The translations under genes and the position numbers were made by a program. A DNA stretch of 64,000 bases, from NCBI GenBank assembly GCA_008690995.1, contig VRMN01000007.1, positions 372,001 through 436,000 of the forward strand, given 5' to 3'. The stretch is from Porphyridium purpureum (Eukaryota; Rhodophyta; Bangiophyceae; Porphyridiales; Porphyridiaceae). Numbering within the stretch: the first letter of the stretch is position 1; each line of letters starts with the position of its first letter. Positions 1-10,737 of this stretch are shown piece after piece. The notes below the pieces were generated by a model. It was given only the letters and a program-made list of their open reading frames with translations, was not told where the DNA came from and did not search any database.

Positions 1-2101
1 TGTAGCCTCCCTGCTCGAGCCACGCAAGCTCTCCAAGATCCTCACCCGGCAGACTGTCATAAACAAGAGCCATTTCGTTGCGAATATCGAAGAGGCGCAT
101 GCGCATCTTGTCCACTGAGCGGCCGCCCTCCTCGAACTCAGCCACAAATTGGTACTGGCGACGGTCTCCAATGCTGCCTTCGCCCACGATCACAAGCGAG
201 CCGTCATCGCCAAAGTCGGCCGAGATGATCAGGTAGGACTTGAAGCGCAGCGAGCTGTAGAGCACGCGGTACTCAAATGTGCCATAAAAGTTGCCGTCTT
301 CCAGTCGCTTCCCCGCAACGAACTTGAAGGCCCCAAAGCTGCACTCTTCAGGAGCGTTCACAATGGAACCAAGCGGGCTGCGAACAACGCCTTCTCCGCT
401 CGAGTGACCACAGCCGCCTTGCACGTTGACAACCAACGTCGCCGTGGCGAGATTCCCTGCCTCGTCCATGGCCGTGAGCACGGCTGTATATGTGCCAATG
501 GCGTCGTACTCGTGCTTCAGCGCAGTGCCCTGCACGCCATCGCCGTAGTCAATGACCCAAGATACGCCCGAGCACGCGTCTGCCACACTCACCTCAAAAA
601 TGGCCTCGTCACCTACCAGGATCGTGTCGTCCGCGGCCCGGAACACACTGATGACTGGTGCAAGCGTGTCGACAACCTTGACCATGATCTCGCATGTCGA
701 AGAAAGACCCTTGCTGTCTGACGCTTCGTAAACGACCACCGAGTCTCCGAGCGCAAACGCATTGGATAATGCGAACTCATCGGTGCGCACTGCAGGCACC
801 GGTCCCTCGCATGCGTCACGAGCCGTTGCGCAGGGCAGATCAACTGTCGTGACCGCGCCGGTGCATTCTGCCACAACCTGCTCCACAAAGCACTGCAAGA
901 CGGGCGGCTGTGTGTCCTGCACCACAACTTTGACAGCACAGGTGGCCGAGTCACCCGTCTCTGGGTCAGTCGCCTTGTATGTCGCAGTCGAGTTGCCAAG
1001 AGGGAACACATTGGTCGGGAAAAAGGCGTCAACGCGCTCCACTGGCAAGAACTCATCGCAGGTCTCTGCTGTCGCTGTGCCCACGTCGACGGTGGCAGCC
1101 CCGTTCTTGCACTCGCCTACTACAGTCGATTTCTCGCAAGCGATTTCAGTCACGCCCGAGCAGAGGTCAATGCTATTGGCGACGATCATCAGCGCCGAGT
1201 CCCACCACGGGTCCCATGCATCGCAGATCTGCAGAGAAAACTCGAGCACATCGCCCTCCTCGACGTCCAGCCCGACTGTGGAGAGCAGCGTCGTGTAGCC
1301 GTCGTATGCGGCCATCGGCGGATGATCTACAAATTGCTCGGCGTTCTTATTCAAATTGACCTGATCGATTGTCAGCGGTGAGCCATCCATAAGGGTGGCA
1401 TAATTCACTCCATTGACAAACAGGCCGAAAGCATCCACAAAGCCAATGCCCACGTATTCGTTGTACTCCTCCGAAGCAAAGCGATACTCGAATTCAAGCT
1501 GCGCGCTTCGCTTGGCCCGCACGGTAAAGTTCAAGATGGCGCAGTCCAGTGTCGGTGCCTTGCCGTAGATCGTATCTGTAATGTCCGTCACCATCTGCGA
1601 CGACTGGGCGGCTCCGCCAAACTCCGTCGAGCTGAATTCGACTTCATTGAAAGGAACTGCAGCCAACGACGCCAAGCCCGTGCTCATGACGAGCGCCGTC
1701 TCAATGTCTGACACGTGATGGCAGCCGGGCGCGTACTCTACTTGCGCGAACTGCCTTGGGTCACCAGAGAAAGACGCTGAGAGAATATCAAAGTGCCGAG
1801 CATTGGTCAGCAACGTGGCCATAGCCTCTGCAGTCTGTAGGTCAGTCACCACATTGGTGCACGGCTCAGCCTGTTGCCGCAGCAGCTCACCGGAAGACGT
1901 TCGCGTCATCGTTTCCCACGCAGAGGTTGTCGAGTACTGCAACTCGCTTGGCTTTGTTAACTGAGGCGGTGCTGCGCGTGCGGGACCATTCTGTTCTTCT
2001 CGAATCATCTTCTCGGGTGCCGCCGATATTGTCGACGTACAACCACCCATCACCAGAGCGATGGACACCAGCACCACGCTGGCACACATGAACCTCACCA
2101 T
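1..2101 (-). CDS. secreted protein with choice-of-anchor L-like, HYR and PKD domains (3' end outside window)
   Basis: An uninterrupted frame of 700 codons runs from ATG at 2101 to the window edge with no stop, so the C-terminus is missing. Residues 1-29 form a signal peptide: short basic start, a hydrophobic core, then small residues. Residues about 120-310 contain FASEEYNEYVG and later a DSALMI segment, the hallmarks of the choice-of-anchor L region known mainly from bacterial surface proteins. Two HYR-like modules follow (about 315-395 and 395-480), rich in paired cysteines, each with a VKVV-type final strand. A PKD fold follows (about 482-570) with the WVIDYGDG and YDAIGTYTAVLTA motifs. 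The product is probably extracellular or cell-surface and adhesive. A TATA box lies about 125 nt upstream. Domain calls are by eye; ligand and role are unknown. A bacterial origin of the first domain is inference. Confidence 0.85.
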   Translation of the reverse strand, partial: MVRFMCASVVLVSIALVMGGCTSTISAAPEKMIREEQNGPARAAPPQLTKPSELQYSTTSAWETMTRTSSGELLRQQAEPCTNVVTDLQTAEAMATLLTNARHFDILSASFSGDPRQFAQVEYAPGCHHVSDIETALVMSTGLASLAAVPFNEVEFSSTEFGGAAQSSQMVTDITDTIYGKAPTLDCAILNFTVRAKRSAQLEFEYRFASEEYNEYVGIGFVDAFGLFVNGVNYATLMDGSPLTIDQVNLNKNAEQFVDHPPMAAYDGYTTLLSTVGLDVEEGDVLEFSLQICDAWDPWWDSALMIVANSIDLCSGVTEIACEKSTVVGECKNGAATVDVGTATAETCDEFLPVERVDAFFPTNVFPLGNSTATYKATDPETGDSATCAVKVVVQDTQPPVLQCFVEQVVAECTGAVTTVDLPCATARDACEGPVPAVRTDEFALSNAFALGDSVVVYEASDSKGLSSTCEIMVKVVDTLAPVISVFRAADDTILVGDEAIFEVSVADACSGVSWVIDYGDGVQGTALKHEYDAIGTYTAVLTAMDEAGNLATATLVVNVQGGCGHSSGEGVVRSPLGSIVNAPEECSFGAFKFVAGKRLEDGNFYGTFEYRVLYSSLRFKSYLIISADFGDDGSLVIVGEGSIGDRRQYQFVAEFEEGGRSVDKMRMRLFDIRNEMALVYDSLPGEDLGELAWLEQGGY

Positions 2102-2226
2102 GGTTAGCCAATCCCAAGTGTGAGTCAGTCAGTCGAAGCTGCCCTTTGCCAGGTCCGATTTCTGCTTCCCATCCGCTTTCTTCGACCAAGTCCCTAGCGC
2201 TGAATCTCGCTCGCGCCAGCCTTCCC

Positions 2227-2234
2227 ATTATATA
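2227..2234 (-). promoter_or_regulatory. TATA box of the secreted-protein gene
   Basis: The minus strand reads TATATAAT about 125 nt upstream of the ATG at 2101, a spacing seen at other genes in this window. Assigned by position and sequence only. Confidence 0.5.
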
Positions 2235-4481
2235 CCGCTCCAGAGTGCCCGACAAGCCCTCACACCAAGCCTGCCGACAGTTGCGGGAGGCCTGAACAGG
2301 TTGCGGGGGAGAATCGAACCACGTCGACGCCGGAATGTGGTGCCCCGTGCACAAGTGCGTCCACACCTGTCCACGCACATACTTTCACCGTTCGCCAATG
2401 CCCGTGGACTTTTCTGGTTACTCACTATGACGGAGCGTTGGCACCCGCTGCGCTCCCGCGCCCGGCGCTCGAGCACATCGACTTGGCGCAACAACGGAAG
2501 GCTTGTAGGGTAGCTATGTTCCGCCCGGCATCCACGTAGATGGCGCTTGCTTCCCAGTTGCTTGCGAGGCTCTTGCCATATGCCGAGCGCATGATTTCTG
2601 CTCTCGGCTTCGCTGCAGCTCCGATTCGGCTCGGTTTCTGCTCCGTTTTGCCCATCGCCAACTATTTTAAGAATCGTCTTATATAAAAACATGTCTTTTT
2701 TAATAGAATCTCGTTATCGGTTTCGACGCAGCGTGAGGCACAGCGGCGTCCGAGTCGGATGGGAGACCATTCGGACGGGGATGTGACACCGGCTGCCACG
2801 GCTCGGCATGTTGGACAGCGTTTGCGTGGAACACGTGCTTGCTTGTCTCATGAAGAGGGACGCAACGACTGGCCATTCTTGACCTGTGCTTGCGGCGCGC
2901 ACGATGGCTCGCGGTCCGCGCTCCACGACGACGCCGCGCAAACCGTCCGGCGGATGACAACGCGTGCGTGCACCTCTGGCTTTTGTTTTTGTCACCTGCT
3001 TCGTGCGATGTTGGTGGCAGCGCGCATGGATCCGGCCATCCACGTTGACTGCGCGAGCACGTGGGCGCCAGGTGACGGGGTTGGGTCTAATCGTATCTCG
3101 CTCTCCGACGCACGAAGGTCCAACCGTTTCAATCTTCTGCTCCACCCAGGATTAGATCGCTCTGGGTACTCACGGCAAGTTGTGCGATCCGTCGCGCTCG
3201 GTTCGTCCTCATCCCTCAGCCCATCCACGTATGTGGCTGATTCGAGCATCACTGGATGAGCTCTGCAAAGTGGCGAGAACGCCGAAAACCCTATTGGTTC
3301 ACCTGAGGCTCATGATCTGCACCAAACTCATGCCATCACCAGATCAAACACATCTTGGATGTGCTTCCAAACGGCCTCGCGCCTGAACAAATCCATAACG
3401 CCTTCAATGTTCACACATCGCAATATCGCTTGTAAGCTTGGCGAGCCGGCCGAGGTGGCAGGTACGCATGTTTGAGGTGCGATAGAACGGTACCGCGCAA
3501 CTTGTGTGCCAAGAGCGACTTTTAGGAAAGAAGAGAACGCGTATGCGACAGACATGCCGCCTAGCACTTTGCGACACCTTTTCTCGGCTCTCGTGTTTGG
3601 AATGACGGCAAGTGCGACAAGCTGAAAGGATACGACGCGACTGGCCAGGTGAGAAAAAGAAGCGCTAGCATGTCTGGCATGGAGGCTGGAATTCCAGTCC
3701 AAGTGGTTCTAGGCGCTACTAAAGCTTGTCTAGAACAGTGATAGAAACTTCCACATGTACATATGTCGGGATATCGGAAAAGTTTCCATGACAGAACGAC
3801 CGTGCGCGCTAGACTGCCTTGATCACGGTACAGTGTAGAACCTGGAAGTGGCACTTACTTCCGCAGGGACGGTGTTATCCGAATGAAATGGACGTTGGAA
3901 TCTCTCCATCCGAGGCCCCGAATGCTGTCTGTGTCAGCACGCTCATAAAGCAAACGCTATGCTACAAGAAACATACTGCCATTTAATTCGTGGGTTCGCT
4001 TTCATCTTCCAAGGAATAACGTTCTCTTCTTTTCCGCAGAGAATTCACTCGCCGAAAACCACAAAACGGTCTTTGAACTTTCGAGAGGATGGCGCAGCGC
4101 GTCGTTTTGTCGCATCAGCCTTCTTCCGAAAGGATGTTTGGCCTTCTCCACAAATACAACGCGGACTCTTCCTGTTTCTCTTCTGCACCGAGCAGCACAA
4201 CACCGGGCAATGCACATTACATTGAAATACACATTCCATCCTTTGGACTTTAAAGATGGCAATCGCATGCGGAATTACATCTCATCCATGTACCTCTCAC
4301 TGTACCGCCTGATATTTAATATCATTTTAATATAATATTTAATATATTGAGGTGAAACTATGATATTATTTAATTGTCATTTTTTTATCGAGGGACGAGC
4401 TGTGGAGCGTGTGTGGGACACACAGAGTGAGAGAGTCGGGAAGAAGATGGGTTGGAGTCGGGATGTTATGGTGATTCGGAT
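2235..4481. other. intergenic, no convincing gene
   Basis: Short frames on both strands show no recognisable motif and mutually overlap. The stretch 4310-4375 is strongly AT-rich (repeated ATATTTAATAT-like words) and may be the promoter zone of the NT-C2 gene that follows. The tRNA-like T-loop words near 2311 do not fold into a tRNA. Confidence 0.5.
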
Positions 4482-5870
4482 ATGTTGAAGGGGAAGGTTG
4501 GACGCGCAGGTGCGTCCATCTCGCACGCGCAAAAGGCGAGCTTCAAGTTCGCGTTTGATGTGCTGGTGGAACGCGTGGAAAAGGTGAATTCGCGCGCGTA
4601 TGCTGGCGTGCCGTTGTTTGTGGTCGTGCAGAAGCGCGAGCATGTTTACGCGACGTCCGGCGTGATGTGCGCCGCGAAAGTGAGCGACGTGAACTATAAT
4701 GAAAGCGTGCGTGTTGAACTCACTTTGTTTAGTGACGCGAATGCGCCGGTCTCGGCGGCGAGTGCGCCCGGCGCGGTCAACGCACGCCCGTCAGATAAGC
4801 TGTTTTCGCCGCGCTCGGCCGCGGGTGCAACAGCCTCGGCACCAAGCGGGCCGGCGAGCTTCATGGAAAAAGATATCAAGGTCGCGCTGCGTTCGCACGA
4901 AGCTGCGGGGAAAACTATCGGCAAAATCCACGTCGACGCGTCCAAGTGGGCGCGGGTTCCGAGCGGATGCGTCACTGAAGCGCTCACGCTGTCGAATGGC
5001 TCGGTGGTCTCCCTCAAAATTACATCGCGACTGTTGGACTCAGCGAAACCGGGTGTGAATATCCAGGGGAAACTGCCAGGAGCCTTCTCCAGCGCGAACT
5101 CCGCGGGCAGCTCGGCATGGGGCAGAGTCAAGTCAAAGCGGGGTGCAACCAAATCGGGCGCGGGAGACTCGTCCTCGTCGATCCAGAGCGGCACGTCCAT
5201 TGCGGATGATGATGAGTGGCTGAATGAGCTTGAGGACATGGACGACTTGCTGGACGACGCGTCGGCCGAATTTACGATGACTGCCCGAGAAGAGAAGGTT
5301 CTTCCCAAGCAAGGTCCGCGTGCGTTGAATGCATCAGGCGCGACAGATAAGAGTGCTTCTGTCTCCGAATCGACCGATGATGTGGCGATGCGAGATGCAG
5401 AAAAGCGCTTGCATGCGTTGCAAGCGGAGAATGAGCACATTGTGGCAGAGACGAAGGAGATTGAGAACGAAACGGAGGAATTGGAGAGGGCAGCACGCGC
5501 CCTTGAGCGAGAACTAGCCTTGACAGACCTAGACAACGAAGAGGGTGGCGTCCATCTGGCAATTGAAGACTTGCAGAATCAGCTTCGTCAAATCGTCGAC
5601 GAAAACGAGACGCTCGAAAAAAACATCTACGAGGTCGAGAAGGAGCTGGAGGAGCTCGAACTGAACGAAGACTCATCCGCCTCAGTCAAGCGATACGGCA
5701 CCGCTAATGTGGAAGAGGTCAAGCGGGACATCCAACGCCTCAGCCACCAGCTTGAGCGGGACTCTCAATTCTTGCGTCTCATCGAGGAGCTCAAGACCTC
5801 AAAATTAGCGTACGTGGTTGCGCTAAGTGAATACGAAGAAGCGTGCCAGGCACTGCGTCTTCGCCATTAA
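4482..5870 (+). CDS. NT-C2 (EEIG1/EHBP1-type) domain protein with C-terminal coiled coil
   Basis: A 462-residue protein starting at the first in-frame ATG; the frame upstream of it has no Met. Residues 1-185 resemble the N-terminal C2 domain of EEIG1/EHBP1-like proteins: a KFAFDVLVE strand, then a NESVRVELTLF strand, a charged insert of about 45 residues, then GKIHVDASKWA and VVSLKITSRLL, the usual IGK..IDLS..A region of this fold. Residues 240-275 are acidic (DDDEWLNELEDMDDLLDD). Residues about 302-455 form a long coiled coil. In other eukaryotes such proteins bind membranes and link them to actin or organelle movement; that role is transferred from the family. The C2-like fold is the better supported part. 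The pseudouridine synthase gene follows 105 nt later on the same strand. Confidence 0.75.
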   Translation: MLKGKVGRAGASISHAQKASFKFAFDVLVERVEKVNSRAYAGVPLFVVVQKREHVYATSGVMCAAKVSDVNYNESVRVELTLFSDANAPVSAASAPGAVNARPSDKLFSPRSAAGATASAPSGPASFMEKDIKVALRSHEAAGKTIGKIHVDASKWARVPSGCVTEALTLSNGSVVSLKITSRLLDSAKPGVNIQGKLPGAFSSANSAGSSAWGRVKSKRGATKSGAGDSSSSIQSGTSIADDDEWLNELEDMDDLLDDASAEFTMTAREEKVLPKQGPRALNASGATDKSASVSESTDDVAMRDAEKRLHALQAENEHIVAETKEIENETEELERAARALERELALTDLDNEEGGVHLAIEDLQNQLRQIVDENETLEKNIYEVEKELEELELNEDSSASVKRYGTANVEEVKRDIQRLSHQLERDSQFLRLIEELKTSKLAYVVALSEYEEACQALRLRH

Positions 5871-5975
5871 ATTGTAACCTTCCTCGTCTCTTTGAATTCT
5901 CTCGCTTCGCGATTCTCGAAAAAAGCCAAGTAAGCCGCGTGATCAGAAATTCGTCGCGCATGCGGCGACTCCATC

Positions 5976-6938
5976 ATGGCGTTGCTTTTGTTCGCGGCGT
6001 CGGGGCCTTGGCCTTGGACACGGAACCTCCCGCAGCGACAGGAGGATAGTGTATGCAGTCGCCCGCATCGTAGCGTGGTGCGATGTGCGGTGGTCAAGCG
6101 CCCCAATGCTGTCCACGTCGACAAGGACGACGACGGTGTGCGTATCAACAAATGCTTTGCGAGTTTTGCGTCACGGCGAGAGAGTGACCGTATTGTGAGC
6201 GCGGGTCGCGCGCGGATCAACGGAAAAGTAGCGGTCAACGGCGCGCGCGTGAGGAGCGGTGATGTGGTCACGCTCGACGGCAAGAAGATTGACTGGGAGC
6301 GTCTTGTTCCAGCGTCCGACTGGAAAGGAGCGGCAAGACGCGACGAGCAGGAGGTCGATCAGGTTGGAGTCAGTGACCAGTTTGTCTACTTGAAATACTG
6401 GAAACCGAGAGGAATCACTTGTACAACAGATCGCAGAATTCAAGGAAATATTATTGATGCCATCGGTCATCGCGAGCGCATTTTTCCAGTGGGGCGGCTG
6501 GACAAGGATTCCAGTGGACTGATCCTTCTCACATCCGACGGCCGGCTGCCGAATAGCATGCTGAGGGCAAAGCACAAAAATGAAAAGACGTATCGCGTGA
6601 CGGTGGACCGGCCGTGCAGCGTAAATCATGTGCAGCACCTTCGCGACGGAGTGGTGATCACAACGATTGCGCAGCGGGACCGAACCGTCAAACCACTCAC
6701 GGCCAAGACTTTACCTGCCCAGGTCGTACAAATGGCGCCAGATGTCTTGCTTATTACGATTGTTGAAGGCAGAAATCGCCAGATCCGGAAGATGTTGGAC
6801 GCGCTGGGCTACACTGTGCGCGCACTGCACCGCGTAGAAATCATGGGTATTGGTCTGAACGGGCTACGGCACGGACAGTGGCGAGAGCTCAATGCCCAAG
6901 AGCTTGAGATTGTGAACAACTGTCTCTTGTTATCCTAG
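5976..6938 (+). CDS. RsuA/RluB/RluF-family rRNA pseudouridine synthase, probably organellar
   Basis: A 320-residue protein of the bacterial small-subunit/large-subunit pseudouridine synthase family. Residues 1-50 are a basic, Ser/Arg-containing leader (MALLLFAASGPW...) without bacterial counterpart, consistent with plastid or mitochondrial import. Residues 54-105 are an S4 RNA-binding domain (INKCFASFASRRESDRIVSAG). The catalytic core spans about 134-310: KYWKPRGITCT, then GRLDKDSSGLILLTSDG with the catalytic Asp at residue 176, then GRNRQIRKMLDALGY. It should isomerise a uridine in organelle rRNA; the site cannot be told from sequence. An upstream ATG at 5960 opens a short out-of-frame frame and is not used here. 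Confidence 0.88.
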   Translation: MALLLFAASGPWPWTRNLPQRQEDSVCSRPHRSVVRCAVVKRPNAVHVDKDDDGVRINKCFASFASRRESDRIVSAGRARINGKVAVNGARVRSGDVVTLDGKKIDWERLVPASDWKGAARRDEQEVDQVGVSDQFVYLKYWKPRGITCTTDRRIQGNIIDAIGHRERIFPVGRLDKDSSGLILLTSDGRLPNSMLRAKHKNEKTYRVTVDRPCSVNHVQHLRDGVVITTIAQRDRTVKPLTAKTLPAQVVQMAPDVLLITIVEGRNRQIRKMLDALGYTVRALHRVEIMGIGLNGLRHGQWRELNAQELEIVNNCLLLS

Positions 6939-8730
6939 TCAAATAAGTCACTCGACAGACTGGTTTCTTCATCCGCCGATTGGACGCGCACGTTGCAGCC
7001 CTCATTAGTTTGAAAACGTCGGGCAGGGTGAACTTGCTTCAGGAACGCGCCATATGTCGCACAGACGAGTTATGCCCGATGGCATGGATCTTGCGAGCTT
7101 TCCTGCTTTATGCGCGCTTTTTTGCGTAGCATGAGCATCCCACGTTTAGAAAGCACGAGAAAAACCTGGAGGCTGCGAAGCCGGAGGCATCGACTGTATC
7201 CTTTTGAGGTGGGCGCGGAGCATCTAAATTGCTAAACTAATGCGCACGAAGGCACGGAAAACCTGAGAGAAACCTTTTGTTGACTTGCGTGGAAGTGACT
7301 GCTTTTTCGATCAGCGCTGATGCTGGACTTACGCGGTGGCGCCCGCAATTCACCCAACGGCCTGCGCTGCGGTGTTCATTCCACCGCGGAGGGTCTCATG
7401 ATGATAAGCAAGCTAATACGGACCCGGTCTGCCAAATGCACCCTCCGAGGGATTAAGAGTAACCCACCCCCAAAAGACAGTCCACAGGCTTGCAAGTGAC
7501 GACCGGGCAGAAGACACCTTTGTCCCGGCCCTTTGATTTGCGTTTTCGGAATTTTTGGAAAGAAAGGTCGTTTCCTTTGGTGCCGCATTTGCGAAGACTG
7601 GTGATTTCGCACAAAGTGGTCAAGCTGGTCCATGAAAGATACCACTTTGCACTGCCCCAGCGGTGGGCTGGCTCCTGTACCAAGCTTCTACAGCTCGACC
7701 GTGGCTATCCGAAAGTCCATCTCATATTTTGCTTCGAACATGAACGCAGTGACTTCTGGAATCGGGCGGAACTGCTTGTTGCCATAAAGTTGCATCTTTT
7801 TCTCCTCACTCGTACCGCGTGTGTCAACTAGCGCAATGCCTGGATATAAAGGTTTTGCGCAGATCTGTTGAATCACCGGCGCATTTCGCAAGCAAGCACA
7901 TAATTCAGAAGGTCTCTGCAAGTTTGGTGCCCATTCCTCTTTGCCCTGAGCCTTGCTGGCCTCGTGATGGAAATGTTTCCTCAGTAGACAGGCTTTACCG
8001 GAATCGGATTGGCCAAAGGCACTCTCCACATGAAGCGCGCTGAGTAGGGAAGGTTTAAAATCTTGTGCGCAAGAGAAAGCGGATACGATGGACGAACAGA
8101 AAATGTTGGAACTATGCTTTTTCCCCCAGCCTCTACACACCAAGGAGGATGAATATGTCAATTTTGTCCGATACAACACGTAGGAGCACGGCAACGTGCC
8201 CGTACAGGTGTGAGGAGGGGAAGCCCTTGATGTTTTCCCACAAGCGTAGCCACGCAGTGGACACCAACGCAATGGCTCCCGGTGCAGAAATCAAAGTTGC
8301 TCTTGGCAATACTCATAAACTTCTTTTATGCTATCCACTCCTACCGTCCCTGCTCGAGTCGCTCGTCCGAGCCCCGCGAAAACAGGGGCTTAAGTAAACG
8401 TATGCAGTCTACTGCGACTCGTGACATCTTCGGTGCGAGTAAACACTACAGTTGCAACAAATTTAATAATGCTCAATCCTTCCATCACAGGGAAAGTGAT
8501 ATTCCGTTTGCCCACGTAACCCGAGACACATGCTTTCCGTGTAAAAGGTTTCCGGGCAAAAGGCCAATTTATTCACTTTCATCAGGAATCGAGAAAAAGA
8601 AAAAGTCTGCGTGATTGTCGGGTTTCGGTAACCTTTTATCAAGTATGACCGTCCATGTTCCTTCTAGATTTTCGTGAAGAAGCAGGAACGGTCTTGAAGG
8701 CGTTGCGTCGAGGGACCTTGGAGACTCGTC
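6939..8730. other. intergenic, with a possible decayed transposase piece
   Basis: No intact gene is seen. Apart from the weak minus-strand remnant listed separately, the overlapping short frames look random. Confidence 0.4.
7453..8000 (-). pseudogene. possible degenerate PiggyBac-like transposase fragment
   Basis: Two minus-strand pieces look protein-like. About 7688-7860 ends with GNKQFRPIPEVT and YEMDFRI, and an adjacent piece in another frame (7453-7683) has WTSLTTLCEI followed by RKCGTKGND and a basic run. The order loosely recalls the PiggyBac DDE region (fKqymP..., then D.yFTS..L...L...GT.R.N). Spacing is too short, the frame is broken, and no target-site duplication or terminal repeat was found. 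The call is tentative; it could be chance. Confidence 0.2.
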
Positions 8731-8738
8731 TATATAAA
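8731..8738 (+). promoter_or_regulatory. TATA box upstream of the small hydrophobic protein gene
   Basis: TATATAAA on the plus strand, about 180 nt before the ATG at 8919. A cluster of TTC/GAA half-sites at 8658-8678 just upstream recalls a heat-shock element, but its spacing is imperfect. Confidence 0.5.
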
Positions 8739-8918
8739 GGGCGCTTGACTGGGCCATTGGAGTGGTCCAGACAGAGACGAGGAGCAGCGAAGCAGACCAT
8801 CGGATAGAAGAGGGAAAGCGAAGCAGGCTACTCATTGCTTTTGGAGCTTTCTTGTGCTGATAGTCGCTGCATCTGTGTGTGTTCTTCAGTTCATTGGTCA
8901 AGTTTGAGACATATCAAC

Positions 8919-9128
8919 ATGGGTCTTGCAGGATGGCTCACGGCAAAAGTTGCGATTTCCGTGTTCGGAGTCACCAACGCAATGATTGGCACGGTCTGTC
9001 TGTTCAACCCAGCAACGATTGCTGCCGCGCCAGTGTTCTTTGCCGCTGCTGAGGCTTCGATCATCGAGGTGGTCAACCCGGTTGGCCCGGTCACCACTGC
9101 GATCACGGTCGCCACGGGGCCGCTCTAA
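8919..9128 (+). CDS. small hydrophobic protein (69 aa), unknown function
   Basis: A short frame with ATG in a favourable context (ATCAACATGGG). It encodes 69 residues rich in Ala, Val and Ile, with two hydrophobic stretches (about 8-27 and 32-48) and a Pro/Val/Thr C-terminus (VVNPVGPVTTAITVATGPL). It has only one Lys, one Glu and no Arg, so it is most likely a small membrane or secreted peptide. A canonical TATA box lies upstream and no other gene competes for it. No family is recognised. Support comes from the promoter, start context and composition rather than homology, so a chance frame cannot be excluded. Confidence 0.45.
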   Translation: MGLAGWLTAKVAISVFGVTNAMIGTVCLFNPATIAAAPVFFAAAEASIIEVVNPVGPVTTAITVATGPL

Positions 9129-9639
9129 CAAGGGCGTTGCATGATTGTCCACCGTACGCAGGTGTTCCAAGTTGCGACGGAGATGTGAAGATGTGCTAGG
9201 CTGTGCTCGCGGCAATCTTGACTGAGCAGCGTATTCCCTTTTTTGTCCTCTTGGTTCGCAGTCCCGGGTTTTATTTTTTTTCAGAGACCGTTGTTGTCGA
9301 CTTGGGAAGATCTTATGATCTTCGAAAATTCAGCGAGCCTCTTTCCTTACCGTCTTCGATTGCTTTCCGAGGATTACTTTCGTAGCTCATAACCGTCGGA
9401 GTGCGAAAGCATTTGTTCATCTAGAGACACTAAACGCGCTAGCCTTCACCGTGAGATGTTAAATTTGCAAGTGCAAACTCGGTCAGCTTTCTTTGCGACG
9501 CTCATCGAAGAATACACCGCAGGCGACTCAACCCACTGCACAAACCTTCAATCTAAATGTCGCCACGAATCTGTCTGCCTGCTCCGTGCTGTCATACCAT
9601 CTGCTCCACCCCCCGCGCCCTCAACATCCCTCCAAAAGT
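9129..9639. other. intergenic, nothing recognised
   Basis: No motif-bearing frame. The left end of duplication arm A begins near 9640. Confidence 0.4.
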
Positions 9640-10737
9640 GACACGCTGTACACAAACACTGTACCCCTCTCCTTCTGATCGCCGCTCGCGGTCTATCAAA
9701 ACGGCACCTTTTCAGTACACCCGTGCTCGCTCTTCATCATAAGCTGAGTGGAGAGCGGTGCGTCGGTTCACGGTTAAAGGTTGCCGAGTAGCCGTTTAGT
9801 CGTTAAACCGTCAAATTGGGAACTGATAAGCGATGTTGCCCGCGGAGGAAACATGTTGGCTGCGGTTGTTGGGAAGTGGGCGAGGGCGTCGGAGAAAGGG
9901 TTTGTTGGGTTCGAAGCCGCCGCACAAAGCTCGGCGCCCAGCGCGGCCGCGGCGGTTGTCGGTTAGGGAGTGCTAGTTGGACAAGTCATATCTTTAGAAG
10001 TGGATAAACTTCGGTGTTGGATTAGAGGTTGACCAAGCAGTGGAGCGAGGTGTCCGAACAGAGCTCGTTTGTCGTGCCTGATTGCAAACGGCGACGTGCT
10101 GTACCTCACTTCTCCGCGAAAATCGCGGATCCGCACGCTCTTGCTTGCAACGAAAACAGTGCTTCTGAGTGATAAATTCATAGACGCCGTCGCGTCGAAA
10201 CTCGCGGAAGCAACGAAACACAGGCGCCGTTGTGCGCGTGTAGAAAGCGCGCCGTTGTGGGCGCGCTTTGGAAGAAAGACAGAAAAAAATAATCAAAGGA
10301 GGGAATACGGTCGTCTTTCGATTGCATGTTAGGGAAAAGAGCAGTCTAGTGGTGAGACGCGCGCAGCAGCTTTTTCGGACAGCGAACCGTTTGTTGCGCA
10401 AGAAGCGATGGATTCGTGCGGTGTCTCACTTGGCAAAGAACTGTGATTGAATCTTCTTGCGTGGGCTACGCTGGATCCACACACAGGTGTATCCAGAGGA
10501 GCAGAACGGGCTTAAAACCGGGTATGCGCCGATTAGGTTTGCATGTAGGGGCGAGGGAGGAGGCGAACGGGAAGAGGAGGGGGCGTTCGTGCAGGTTTGA
10601 CAACTTGAAGTCGGCTTTCGTCCGTGGACTGGGCCACGGCACAGTGGATTGCTTGCGTCCGATGCTCGCGGTGGGTTACGCGTCAGAGCGTGTTGGCGTT
10701 GTTCAATCGGTGTGTGAAGCAAGCAAAGCGACGTGAC

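Noticed and set aside
2297-2330. Minus-strand GGTTCGATTCTC, a tRNA T-loop-like word
   Set aside because: The flanking bases do not form a T-stem or acceptor stem.
4694-5536. 280-codon minus-strand frame
   Set aside because: Exact antisense of the NT-C2/coiled-coil gene, with Ser-rich shadow composition.
8658-8678. Possible heat-shock element near the small hydrophobic gene
   Set aside because: TTC/GAA units are not at regular five-base spacing and one unit reads GAT.
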